Assembly: GCA_902797695.1 (NCBI GenBank) | Contig: CADBTW010000014.1 | Span: forward strand, 1-33,195 | Reading direction: 5' to 3' | Source of the DNA: an uncultured Sutterellaceae bacterium | GTDB taxonomy: Bacteria > Pseudomonadota > Gammaproteobacteria > Burkholderiales > Burkholderiaceae_F | DNA length: 33,195 bases | Part shown: piece after piece, positions 8,413 to 16,348 of the stretch | How the letters are laid out: every line of letters starts with the position of its first letter | How positions within the stretch are numbered: the stretch's first letter is position 1 | Program-made: the position numbers and the translations under genes | The notes under the pieces: model-generated | The model's database searches: none | Seen by the model: the letters and a program-made list of their open reading frames with translations, nothing else | What the model was told of the DNA's origin: nothing

Positions 8413-9825
8413 ATGTTTGACCTGTTGCTGAAGGGCGCCCGCGTGGTCGACCCGGTGAATAACATTGACCGCGTCGCGGACGTCGCCGTTGAGGGCGGGA
8501 AGATCGCGGCGGTCGGGACCGGGCTCGCAGGCGAAGCCCGCGAGACCGTCGACCTCACGGGTCTCGTCCTCACCCCGGGCGTCATCGACCCGCACCTCCA
8601 CCTCGGGGCCGAGTTCGGCTCGCCCTACGGCCAGCGGATGACGGCCCTCTCCGGCGTCACCACCTGCCTCGACATGGCGGGTCCTGTCCGCTCCATCATC
8701 GAGGACACCCGCTCCTACGGCTGCGGGATCAACGTCGCGATGCTGGAAGGTTTCTCCCCGATGCGCCAGTTCGGGACCGAATCCCCGACCTCCGGGCAGA
8801 TGGGGAAGTGGATCGACGAGTCGCTCGACGCCGGCGCGATCGGCGTGAAGATCATGGGCGGCCACTGGCCTGTCGCGCTCGAGACCGAGCTTGAGCTCGT
8901 GCGGCTCGCGCCCCAGCACCACTCCTACGTCGCCTGGCACGCGGGCTCGAGCACCGCGGGCTCGAACATCAAGGGCGTCCGCGAGGTCGTGAACGGGATC
9001 GGGGACCTCCCGCTCCACCTCGCCCACATCAACGCATACTGCCGCGGCCGCGTGAACCCGGTGGTGGACGAAGCCGAAGAGGCGCTCAGCCTCCTGCGCG
9101 CGCACCCGAACATCTGGTGCGAGTCCTACATCAGCCCGCTGAACGGCACGATCCTCGCCTGCGACCTCTCCGACGGCCACTGCACGGACCACGTCACCTG
9201 CAACTGCCTCAGGACCTACGGGTTCTCGGAGGACATGAAGGGGATCGAGGGCGCGATCCTCGCCGGGAAGCTCTTCGTGATCCGCGACAACGGCACGGTG
9301 TCCGAGCTCCTCGAGGGGAAGGCGGCGCTTGATCACTGGAAGGCGAAGGGGACGAAGACCGCGGGCTCCTTCCCGGTGAACCCGGCCGCGTCCCGCTTCC
9401 TCATCGCGACCGCGAAGCGCGAGGACGGGTCCTTCGTCGTCGACTCCCTCTGCACGGACGGCGGCTGCATCCCGCGCAACGTCATCATCCCGATGGGGCT
9501 TTCGCTCGTCCGGTTCGGAGCCCTCACGCTCCCCGAATTCGTCGTGAAGGCCTCCGTCAACGCCGCGCGCCACCTGAGGCTCGTGAACAAGGGCCACCTC
9601 TCGGAAGGCGCCGACGCCGACATCACGGTGTTCGACTTCGACCGGCAGCAGGCGGTCTACACCTGGGTCGCCGGGCGCCGCGTGCTTGACCACGGGAAGC
9701 TCCTCCAGAAGGGCGCGAACTTCATCACGAGCGAACGCGGCCGCGCCGCGGTCGAGAAGGCCGGGTTCACCTCGACCGTCGTCTCGTTCGACACGCCGGA
9801 ACCCGCGCGCTTCATCGCGAAGTAG
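8413..9825 (+). CDS. Metal-dependent amidohydrolase (dihydroorotase/D-aminoacylase-like)
   Basis: A 470-residue member of the amidohydrolase superfamily, probably hydrolysing a C-N bond in an amide, cyclic imide or N-acyl compound. The metal site of the TIM-barrel fold is complete: H61 and H63 (DPHLHLG), a likely carboxylated lysine K146 (IGVKIMGG), H176 (WHAGSS), H202 or H205 (LHLAHIN) and D349 (CTDGG). The N-terminal beta-sandwich (LLLKGARVVDP) and the C-terminal part (EGADADITVFD) are typical of dihydroorotase, D-aminoacylase and isoaspartyl-dipeptidase groups. The ATG at 8413 is set by AAGGAG about 9 bases upstream. Its operon partner is an asparaginase, so the substrate may be an asparagine- or aspartate-derived amide, but that is inference. 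The exact activity cannot be named. Confidence 0.85.
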   Translation: MFDLLLKGARVVDPVNNIDRVADVAVEGGKIAAVGTGLAGEARETVDLTGLVLTPGVIDPHLHLGAEFGSPYGQRMTALSGVTTCLDMAGPVRSIIEDTRSYGCGINVAMLEGFSPMRQFGTESPTSGQMGKWIDESLDAGAIGVKIMGGHWPVALETELELVRLAPQHHSYVAWHAGSSTAGSNIKGVREVVNGIGDLPLHLAHINAYCRGRVNPVVDEAEEALSLLRAHPNIWCESYISPLNGTILACDLSDGHCTDHVTCNCLRTYGFSEDMKGIEGAILAGKLFVIRDNGTVSELLEGKAALDHWKAKGTKTAGSFPVNPAASRFLIATAKREDGSFVVDSLCTDGGCIPRNVIIPMGLSLVRFGALTLPEFVVKASVNAARHLRLVNKGHLSEGADADITVFDFDRQQAVYTWVAGRRVLDHGKLLQKGANFITSERGRAAVEKAGFTSTVVSFDTPEPARFIAK

Positions 9826-9897
9826 TCGCTACCCTTCGTGCGGCTGCCGCCTTCTCCGCTGGAAGATCTTCCCGAGAAGGCTGGCCTAAAGGGAATG

Positions 9898-9928
9898 AAA
9901 AGGCGGCCTCCGAGGCCGCCTTTCTTCT
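9898..9928. terminator. Bidirectional intrinsic terminator between convergent genes
   Basis: AGGCGGCCTC and GAGGCCGCCT (9901-9921) form a near-perfect stem. On the plus strand it is followed by TTTCTTCT, serving the asparaginase-amidohydrolase operon. On the minus strand it is followed by TTTTCATTC, serving the RibD-C-like gene. Confidence 0.9.
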
Positions 9929-10023
9929 ATTCAAGTCCCCTTCCGGAGCCTGCTCCCCGGGAGGGGATTTCGTTCACTGCAGAGGAAAGTCCCCTCTCCC
10001 CCGCGGGAGGAAGAAACCGCTCC

Positions 10024-10710
10024 CTATTCCCGGGCTTCCTTCGGAACGCTCCACGTGATCCGGACCGAGTCGTCCGAAAGGCGCGCGATGTCCTTGAGCT
10101 TCAGCCGCACGGGTTCGGTAGTGCCGGCCGGGAATCCGTCGAAGACCGCGGTGCCCCCCTCGCGTCCGTCGACCGCGGGGCCATAGACCACGACCACTTC
10201 GTCGATCAGCCCAGCGCGGAGGAAGGCACCATTGAGGCGACCGCCCCCCGAAACGACAACCCGCCTGGATCCGAACTCCCGCGCGAGGATCTCGAGCGCT
10301 TTGCCGAGGTCAACACGGTCCTTCCCCGCGACGACGTACGAGATCCCGAGCTTCCTCAGGTAATCGAGGTACTCGGCGCTCGCCGCTTCGGAGAGGAGAC
10401 AGACGCGGCTGTTCTCACGTTCCTTTTCGCTCCACGCGAGCGTGCCGCGGGAATCCGCAACCGCCTGCCACTTACAGGACTCGCGCGCCTTCCAGAAGCA
10501 GGGCTTCCCGATTTTCTCCGGGTTCCGGGGCGCCCAGGTTCCTTCCGCTAGCTCGAGGACGCCGGTGACCCGCCCCTCGATCATCGTGTCCCAGCCGAGG
10601 GCGTCGAGCGTCTCGTAGTATCCGGTGCTCTCGATCTTCTCCAGCATCTTGCAGTCGATCCTGCCGTCCGCCGTCGCCATCATGAAGCAGGTGACAAAGG
10701 GCCTTGCCAT
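10024..10710 (-). CDS. RibD C-terminal/dihydrofolate reductase-like reductase
   Basis: A 228-residue protein of the RibD-C/DHFR-like fold, an NAD(P)H-dependent reductase family that includes the riboflavin-pathway pyrimidine reductase. The N-terminus (RPFVTCFMMATADGRID) is the usual first strand and substrate region, and VVSGGGRLNGAFLRAGLIDE is the conserved glycine-rich dinucleotide segment followed by the LIDE motif. There is no deaminase domain and no riboflavin gene nearby, so it is probably a stand-alone reductase of unknown substrate and not the biosynthetic RibD. The ATG at 10710 follows GAGGAG by 7 bases and is preferred to an upstream in-frame ATG. It converges with the amidohydrolase operon. 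Confidence 0.8.
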   Translation of the reverse strand: MARPFVTCFMMATADGRIDCKMLEKIESTGYYETLDALGWDTMIEGRVTGVLELAEGTWAPRNPEKIGKPCFWKARESCKWQAVADSRGTLAWSEKERENSRVCLLSEAASAEYLDYLRKLGISYVVAGKDRVDLGKALEILAREFGSRRVVVSGGGRLNGAFLRAGLIDEVVVVYGPAVDGREGGTAVFDGFPAGTTEPVRLKLKDIARLSDDSVRITWSVPKEARE

Positions 10711-10969
10711 GTCTTTCTCCTCAAAACTGATTTCTTCCGTACCGTAATTCGTATGGAGCATGCAATTTAAGGCAGCGGGGAGTGTCGCGTTCGGCCGATT
10801 CTCCCTCGTTCGAGCCTGATCCTCCCAAAATCGATTGAAGTGACTGAATTGTCCTGCCCCAAGCAGATAAGCCGTGACGGAGAGAAAGCGGAACCCGGCC
10901 TGGCAGCGTCACTCATGATCCCCCTCATCACCTAAAATCAAGAATGCCTATCTAATCGAAGAGCAATCC

Positions 10970-12577
10970 ATGGCGACAGTGATCCAGAAGCTTCCAATCG
11001 GCCTCTCTTCCTTTGACCTTCTGCGGGCCCAGGGCAAGGTTTACGTTGACAAAACTGATCTTGTCGCGAGGCTCACCGCGGAAGGCAGCCGTTATTTTCT
11101 GGCCCGTCCCCGGCGGTTCGGGAAATCGCTTTTGGTCTCGACTCTCGAATCCCTGTTCCGTCATGGAACAAGGGAGTTCGGAGGCCTAGCGATCGAGAAA
11201 ACCTGGATGGACAGGACCTACGATGTCCTCAGGCTTGATTTTTCGGATTTGCTTGTCGAGGAGAATCCGGCGGTTTTCCAGAAATCCCTCGGCCTCTTCC
11301 TTGAGGACAGCATTCGGGAAGCGGGATTTGCTCTTCCCACAGTTCCCGACCAATCAGCAGAGCCCCTGCGGTTGTTCCGGCAATGGCTGAGCGAGAGGCC
11401 TGTCAATTCGCTCGTGGTTCTCGTCGACGAATACGACGCGCCGCTCACGGCGTGCCTCCATGACAAGGCTCTTTTCGACAGTGTCCGGAAGCAGCTTTCG
11501 AGCTTCTACGCGGTGCTGAAGAAATTCGACCGGGCCCTGCGGTTCCTTTTCATCACCGGCATCACCCGCTTCCAGCGGACCAGCATCTTTTCCGCGATGA
11601 ACAACCTCGTCGACATTTCGCTCGACCCGGCCTACGGAACGCTTCTTGGCTATACGGAAGAGGAACTGCGCCGGTATTTCGGGGAAAGCCTTGGGCATGC
11701 TTCCGAAGTCCTTGGGATGGACGAGGACGAACTCATTCGAAGGATGCAGCTCCAGTATGACGGGTACTGCTTCGATGAACTTGCTTCCACCCACGTCTTC
11801 GTCCCATGGTCAACGCTTCTCTTTCTCTACCGGCCGCAGAGAGGCTTCAGGAACTATTGGTTTGAGAGCGGCGGGAAACCCGCCGTGCTTGCCCAGTACC
11901 TGAAGCGGCATTCACTCGGGAATCCGCTTCGCTACGAAGCCATCCGTTCCGTGCAGACGAGCGATTTCGCGGCGTCATCCGACTGGGACACGCTTACTGA
12001 CACCGTGCTTCTCACCCAGGCGGGCTATCTCACCATCAGGTCTTCAACACCCCAGGTGCTCTACCTCGGATACCCGAATCGTGAAGTGGCGGAATCCATG
12101 GCGCAGCTCTACACCTCGGAGCTCCTCCGAAAGAAGAACCTGGCTGAGGTGGGAGCAGGAAACATCCTCGACGCCATGAAGAAGGGCGAAACAGAAAGCT
12201 TCGTGAAAGAGCTGAACCGTGCGCTTATCGCAGTGGACTACGCAAGCTACCCGGTCAGAAACGAAGCGTCTCTTCGGGCTCTTGTGTCCGTGTTCCTCTC
12301 CGGAATCGGGCTTGCCCCGGTCTCCGAAGTCCACGGAGCCCTTGGACGCAGCGATCTCGAAGTCGTCGCAGGGGCCTGCCGATGGGTGATGGAGTTTAAG
12401 TTCGCGCGGGAAGGGGACGATCCTGAGAAGCTGCTTCTTGCAGGGCAGAACCAGATCCGCGAGCGCCGGTACGGGAGCACCGCGAAAGAAGACCGCATCG
12501 TATGCTCTGCGCTTGTTTTCTCCGAAAAAGAACGGCGGATTGTCCGGTTCAGTGCGTCGAACGGAGCGGGGCGTTGA
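10970..12577 (+). CDS. AAA-ATPase-like protein with C-terminal PD-(D/E)XK nuclease-like domain
   Basis: This 535-residue protein combines an AAA-ATPase-like domain with a C-terminal PD-(D/E)XK-like domain, a family abundant and often multicopy in gut anaerobes. The N-terminal phrase GLSSFDLLRAQGKVYVDKTD is the family signature. A P-loop variant, RPRRFGKSLLVSTL, is at about 46-59, and the Walker B-like VVLVDEYDAP lies near 145-155. The C-terminal domain carries RSDLEVVAG followed by WVMEFKFA, the D and E-x-K residues of the nuclease fold, at about 463-482. Its role is not known; defence, DNA processing or selfish mobility have been suggested for relatives. The start at 10970 has a weak ribosome-binding site (GAGCAATCC). 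Composition is somewhat less GC-rich than its neighbours, compatible with acquisition. It is an isolated gene. Confidence 0.85.
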   Translation: MATVIQKLPIGLSSFDLLRAQGKVYVDKTDLVARLTAEGSRYFLARPRRFGKSLLVSTLESLFRHGTREFGGLAIEKTWMDRTYDVLRLDFSDLLVEENPAVFQKSLGLFLEDSIREAGFALPTVPDQSAEPLRLFRQWLSERPVNSLVVLVDEYDAPLTACLHDKALFDSVRKQLSSFYAVLKKFDRALRFLFITGITRFQRTSIFSAMNNLVDISLDPAYGTLLGYTEEELRRYFGESLGHASEVLGMDEDELIRRMQLQYDGYCFDELASTHVFVPWSTLLFLYRPQRGFRNYWFESGGKPAVLAQYLKRHSLGNPLRYEAIRSVQTSDFAASSDWDTLTDTVLLTQAGYLTIRSSTPQVLYLGYPNREVAESMAQLYTSELLRKKNLAEVGAGNILDAMKKGETESFVKELNRALIAVDYASYPVRNEASLRALVSVFLSGIGLAPVSEVHGALGRSDLEVVAGACRWVMEFKFAREGDDPEKLLLAGQNQIRERRYGSTAKEDRIVCSALVFSEKERRIVRFSASNGAGR

Positions 12578-12789
12578 TTCTGTCCTTCCGTTCCGACACC
12601 GCCTCGAAACAAGGAATGTTTCCGACGCCCGGTTCGGGATCGAGAAAAAGGCGCCGCTGGAAAAGAAGTTACCGTTGGGCGCCTGACTGATCCGGAACCT
12701 CGCCTGCGAGGCCGGTCTCAGATCGAATAAATCTCGAATCTGTGCGGGCGATAGATTTAACAGATTCAGATAAACGGCCAATTAGCGTC

Positions 12790-13358
12790 TCAGTCATTTT
12801 CAGGTTCCAGGTCTTTCACTTTCCGGGCAGGCACGCCGACGACGACGGAATTCGGCGGAACGTCGCGGGTCACGACCGCCCCGGCTCCGATCACGGCGTT
12901 GTTCCCGATCGTCACGCCCGGGAGAATAACGCATCCGCCCCCGATCCAGACGTCATCCCCGATCACCACGGGCAATGCCCGCGCGAGCCTCGCTCGGCGC
13001 CCCTTCCTCGAAAGCGGATGGAAGACCGTCGTGATCAGGGTGTTCGGCCCGATCATGCAGTAGTCCCCGACGGTCACGGGGCGATGTCGAGGATCGTTAC
13101 GTTGTAGTTCGCGAGGAACTCGTCCCCGACCCGGATGTTCTTCCCGTTGTCGCACTGGAAGTTCGCGAGGACGACCGGGTTCCGGCCCGCCTTCCCGAAG
13201 AGTTTCCGGATGAGGGGCTCCTGCCTCGCGCGGTCCGTGTGCGGCACCGCGTTGAGCTCGCGGCAGAGCGACGCGGCCCCTGCCTTCCGGGCTTCCACCC
13301 CTGGATCCGTGAAGCAGTACTCGAGCCCGGCGTCGAGTTTCTCAAGCTCGGTCATCAT
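12790..13358 (-). pseudogene. maa: Maltose/sugar O-acetyltransferase (Maa/NodL type), frameshifted
   Basis: The two parts together give a full-length (about 189-residue) left-handed beta-helix acetyltransferase of the Maa/NodL type, which transfers acetyl from acetyl-CoA to sugars. The N-terminal part (13358 to about 13080) has the family's MTELEKLDAG start and the NFQCDNGKNIRVGDEFLANY segment. The C-terminal part continues in another frame with VTVGDYCMIGPNTLITT and hexapeptide repeats (VVIGDDVWIGGGCVILPG, TIGNNAVIGAGAVV), ending at 12790. Joining needs one extra C within the run of four (13078-13081), giving DIAPVTVGD. The break is either a genuine frameshift or a homopolymer error. A purine-rich AAAGGAA precedes the start. 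Apart from the slip no residue is missing, so the inactivation is recent or artefactual. Confidence 0.85.
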
Positions 13359-13399
13359 TTCCTTTCATTCCCTCCCTCGTGTCGTTCCCGCAGGGAAGT

Positions 13400-13435
13400 G
13401 CGGGAGGAAGGCGCGGAGAACCGCCCGCCTCCCGC
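13400..13435 (-). terminator. Hairpin after the iron alcohol dehydrogenase gene
   Basis: GCGGGAGG (13400-13407) pairs with CCTCCCGC (13428-13435) just downstream of the dehydrogenase stop codon. There is no T-tract on the minus strand, so it is a possible rather than a typical terminator. Confidence 0.4.
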
Positions 13436-13446
13436 TCCTCCCTAAT

Positions 13447-14613
13447 CTACCTGTAGGACTTCTCGTAGATCGCGAGGAAGTCCTCGTCCGAGAGCGGGAT
13501 GGGATCGGCCGAAATGTCGCCGCCCCCGATTCTCCTCGCGATCGCGGGGAGCGCCGCGAGCTCTTCCCGCCGGACTCCGTAGTCGCTCATCCTGAGGTTC
13601 GCGACGCCGCACCCCTCGATCAGGCGGTCGAGCGCGCGGACGAAGTCCTCGCCCGAGCTTGCCCCCTCGACCCCCATCGCCCGCGCCATCTTCACCATCT
13701 GCCCTTCGCACGCCTTCCGGGAAGCGAAGAACTCGTAGTACGCGTGGGCGATAATGATGAGCCCGGCCCCGTGCGGGAGGTTCGGGTGGGCGCCGCCGAG
13801 CGCGTGCTCGAGCGAGTGGGCCGAGGTGCAGCGCATGTAGAAGCCGGCAAGCGTGTTCGCGAGCGCGACGCGCCCCCGGGCCTCCTTGTCGTCCCCGTGG
13901 CGGACGGCGGTCGGGAGGTTCGCGGCGATGAGCTCCACCGCCTTCAGCGCGAACATTTCGCCCATCAGGTGGTTCTTCGCGTTGATCACGCTTTCGGAAG
14001 CGTGGAAGAATGCGTCCATCCCCTGGAACGCGGTGAGTTCGGGCGGCACAGTCATCATGAGGTCCGGGTCGACGACGGAAAGCACCGGGTACATGGAGTC
14101 GCCTGAGAAGAACCCGGACTTCTCGTTCGTCTCCTCGCGGGTGATCACGCCCCAGGGGTCGATCTCGGACCCGGTGCCGGCCGTGGTCGTGACGCAGACG
14201 ATCGGAAGGGGATCGGCGACCCGATCCTTCTTTCCGCCCGTCATGCTGGACGAATAGTCCCAGAGGTCCCCGGGGTTCGTCGCGGCGAACGCGATCGCCT
14301 TAGCGGCGTCCATCGCGCTCCCGCCGCCGAACCCGACCACGAAGTCGCAGCCTGCGGCCTTAAGCTCGGTTGCCCCCTCCATCACCTGGCGCACCGTGGG
14401 GTTCGGACGAACCTTGTCGTAAACGACGACGTCGGCGCCGCCCCGCCGCAGCTCCCCCTCAAGCTTCGCGAGCCACCCGTTCGCCTTGAGGCTCTTCCCC
14501 GAGCTCATCGCGACGAAAGCCTTCTTCCCGGGGAGCTTCTGGTCCCCGAGTTCCCCGAGCCGCCCCGCGCCAAAAAGAAGCCGGGTCGGAATGTAATAGT
14601 CAAAGCCGCGCAT
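13447..14613 (-). CDS. Iron-containing (group III) alcohol dehydrogenase
   Basis: A 388-residue NAD(P)-dependent, iron-containing alcohol dehydrogenase, cytoplasmic, interconverting aldehydes or ketones and alcohols. The family marks are clear: GGGSAMDAAK at 96-105 (nucleotide binding), D200 and H204 in GMDAFFHASE, and histidines in HSLEHALGGAHPNLPHG (266-281) that supply the remaining metal ligands. Length is normal for the butanol dehydrogenase/1,3-propanediol dehydrogenase group. The frame runs further upstream, but the ATG at 14613 has GGGAG about 8 bases before it and begins the conserved MRGFDYYIPTRLLFG. It is divergent from an AraC-type regulator 209 bases away, which could control it. 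The substrate cannot be read; a fermentative aldehyde is likely. Confidence 0.9.
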   Translation of the reverse strand: MRGFDYYIPTRLLFGAGRLGELGDQKLPGKKAFVAMSSGKSLKANGWLAKLEGELRRGGADVVVYDKVRPNPTVRQVMEGATELKAAGCDFVVGFGGGSAMDAAKAIAFAATNPGDLWDYSSSMTGGKKDRVADPLPIVCVTTTAGTGSEIDPWGVITREETNEKSGFFSGDSMYPVLSVVDPDLMMTVPPELTAFQGMDAFFHASESVINAKNHLMGEMFALKAVELIAANLPTAVRHGDDKEARGRVALANTLAGFYMRCTSAHSLEHALGGAHPNLPHGAGLIIIAHAYYEFFASRKACEGQMVKMARAMGVEGASSGEDFVRALDRLIEGCGVANLRMSDYGVRREELAALPAIARRIGGGDISADPIPLSDEDFLAIYEKSYR

Positions 14614-14740
14614 TTTCGTTCTCCCTCGATCTCCGCAACTGGAATCTCTTGAGGGAGCGCCTCGTCCGGTCCTTCGCCCGGTTTCTTCGGCGTCCCCTGC
14701 CTTCTGACAGGGCAAATGGTAGGTTCGGAGGGGGCTAAAA

Positions 14741-14750
14741 TCAGCGCTGA
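14741..14750. promoter_or_regulatory. Palindrome in the divergent adh-araC region
   Basis: TCAGCGCTGA is a perfect 10-bp palindrome within the region separating the alcohol dehydrogenase and the AraC-type gene. It might be an operator, but a single short palindrome can arise by chance. Confidence 0.25.
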
Positions 14751-14822
14751 ATCTTAAGAAAACATGCGGCGAATTCTCAGATTTCCCCGATCCTGCCGCA
14801 GTCCGGGAAGGAGGCGCGAGAC

Positions 14823-15799
14823 ATGCGGGACGCCGTGCTTGAAAAGGCTTTCGAAACGCTTGGCGCTGCCTTCGCGAGGCGCGACTGGAAGTTCCTCCGG
14901 GTTCCGGCCAGAAGCCCGCGCGAGAAGACCTACGCCTGGCCCGGAAGGCCTGACGAGCGGATCATGGTCTGCGTCCACAAGGGCCCCGTGATCCGGGAGC
15001 TCTTCCACCGCCAGGACTTCTTTTTCTTCAACTTCGCCTACCGGGGCGACTACGGGGCGCTCAGCTACCGGTTCGACAACCGGATCACCGTTCACGAGAA
15101 CGAGTGCTACATCGGGCAGCCCTACGCCGGGTACGCGCTCTCGGCCGAAAGCGCGAAGGAGATCGTGATCGTCGGCGTGCTCTTCCAGCGGGGCGCCTTC
15201 TTCAGGACGTTTTTCCCCGCGCTCTCCGGCGACCCGAGGCTCTTCCGGTTCTTCCTCGCCCCGCGGGCGGACGAATGGTCCGAGAATTCATCCGGGTGCG
15301 GTTCCGCGACTCGCGCCGGATCCGGCAGCTTCTCGAACTGATGGCGGTGGAGTACGCGAACCCGAGGGAGGACACGCAGGAGGTGCTGCAGCCCCTCGCG
15401 CTCGCCCTTCTCATGCTGGTCGCCCGCGAGTCCCGGGATTCCGCCCCCGGGAAGGAAGAGGAGAACCCCTCGGAGCGGATCGTCCGCTTCATGGGGGAGC
15501 GCCCCGACCGCGTGACGCTCACGGACTGCGCGAAGCGCTTCGGCTACCACCCGAACTACGTTTCGACCCTCCTTCGCCACGAAACCGGGAAGACCTTTTC
15601 CGAGATCCTCCTGAAGCTCCGGATGGAGCGGGCCTCGAGCCTCATCGCGGGAACCGACCTCCCGGTGGAGCAGGTTTCCCTCATGACGGGGTACCCGAAC
15701 ACGAGCAACTTCTACAAGGCCTTCCGGTCGTTCTACGGAAAGTCCCCGCGCGAGTGGGCGAAGAAAAACGGAACGGACGCCAGGAAGGAGAACGGATAG
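14823..15799 (+). pseudogene. AraC-family transcriptional regulator, frameshifted
   Basis: Two frames together give an AraC-type regulator of about 325 residues. The first frame, from the ATG at 14823 (AAGGAGG 8 bases upstream), encodes an N-terminal cupin-like sensing domain, including RFDNRITVHENECYIGQPYA. It runs into a stop at 15341 after leaving sense near APRADEW. The second frame resumes with EFIRVRFRDSRRIRQLLEL and carries a typical double helix-turn-helix: LTDCAKRFGYHPNYVSTLLR, then VEQVSLMTGYPNTSNFYKAF with the family's final SPREW. A one-base deletion near 15,280-15,295 explains the break. As read, no DNA-binding domain would be attached to the sensor. It probably used to control the divergent alcohol dehydrogenase. 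Confidence 0.85.
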
Positions 15800-16219
15800 C
15801 CCCTGCCCCCTCGTCCTGACCAACCTTCTCCCTCGCAGCTTCGGGAGGATCCGCCGCTGTTGCTTCCAATTTCCAATAGTGCCGCACTATCGTTTTCGGA
15901 TAGATCCCGCCGAACCTCTTCCTGTATTTTTCAAATCGCGTTTTCGAAAGGCCGGATTTCGGTAACGGAATCCAGAGAAACCGCGGGAACCTGCCCCGGC
16001 CTTCTTCTAATTGATTCCCTGTTCTAGAGGAAGCCATCCTGCGTGGGTAAACCGGACGGAAGAACAAAACCGAGCAGAAGGAAGGGGCAGTCTTCGCAGG
16101 CAGCTCTCCCGAAAGGGAAAGGCAGTGTTTCGGCTACTTTGAAAAACGTGTTTTATTTTTTCAACAAACGGCCTCCCTTTCCCTCTTTCGCGAGGCGCGT
16201 GCCATTTTAGGAACTGAAC
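15800..16219. other. Intergenic region upstream of the Sec-exported flavoprotein
   Basis: No gene is supported in this stretch. An AT-rich portion at about 16,140-16,170 contains arms AAAAC/GTTTT around a GT. The open frames here lack ribosome-binding sites. The promoter for the flavoprotein probably lies just downstream of this stretch. Confidence 0.5.
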
Positions 16220-16247
16220 TTGCAAATTTATGATTCCGGCCTAGAAT
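16220..16247 (+). promoter_or_regulatory. Possible sigma-70 promoter of the FMN/FAD reductase
   Basis: TTGCAA at 16220-16225 and TAGAAT at 16242-16247 are separated by 16 bases and fit -35 and -10 boxes (4 of 6 and 5 of 6 consensus positions). Transcription would begin near 16,254, giving a leader of about 95 bases before the ATG at 16349. Confidence 0.4.
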
Positions 16248-16348
16248 TCGCCACCGAATCACTGGTATCCCAGCCGAACCGGAATTTTCCTCTCCGGCTT
16301 CTGATGCCGGAATTTGTGTTCACAAATAGCAGTTTGGAGAGAAGTGTC

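Noticed and set aside
8383-9693. 436-codon minus-strand frame inside the amidohydrolase gene
   Set aside because: It mirrors a gene with intact metal ligands and strong ribosome-binding site on the plus strand.
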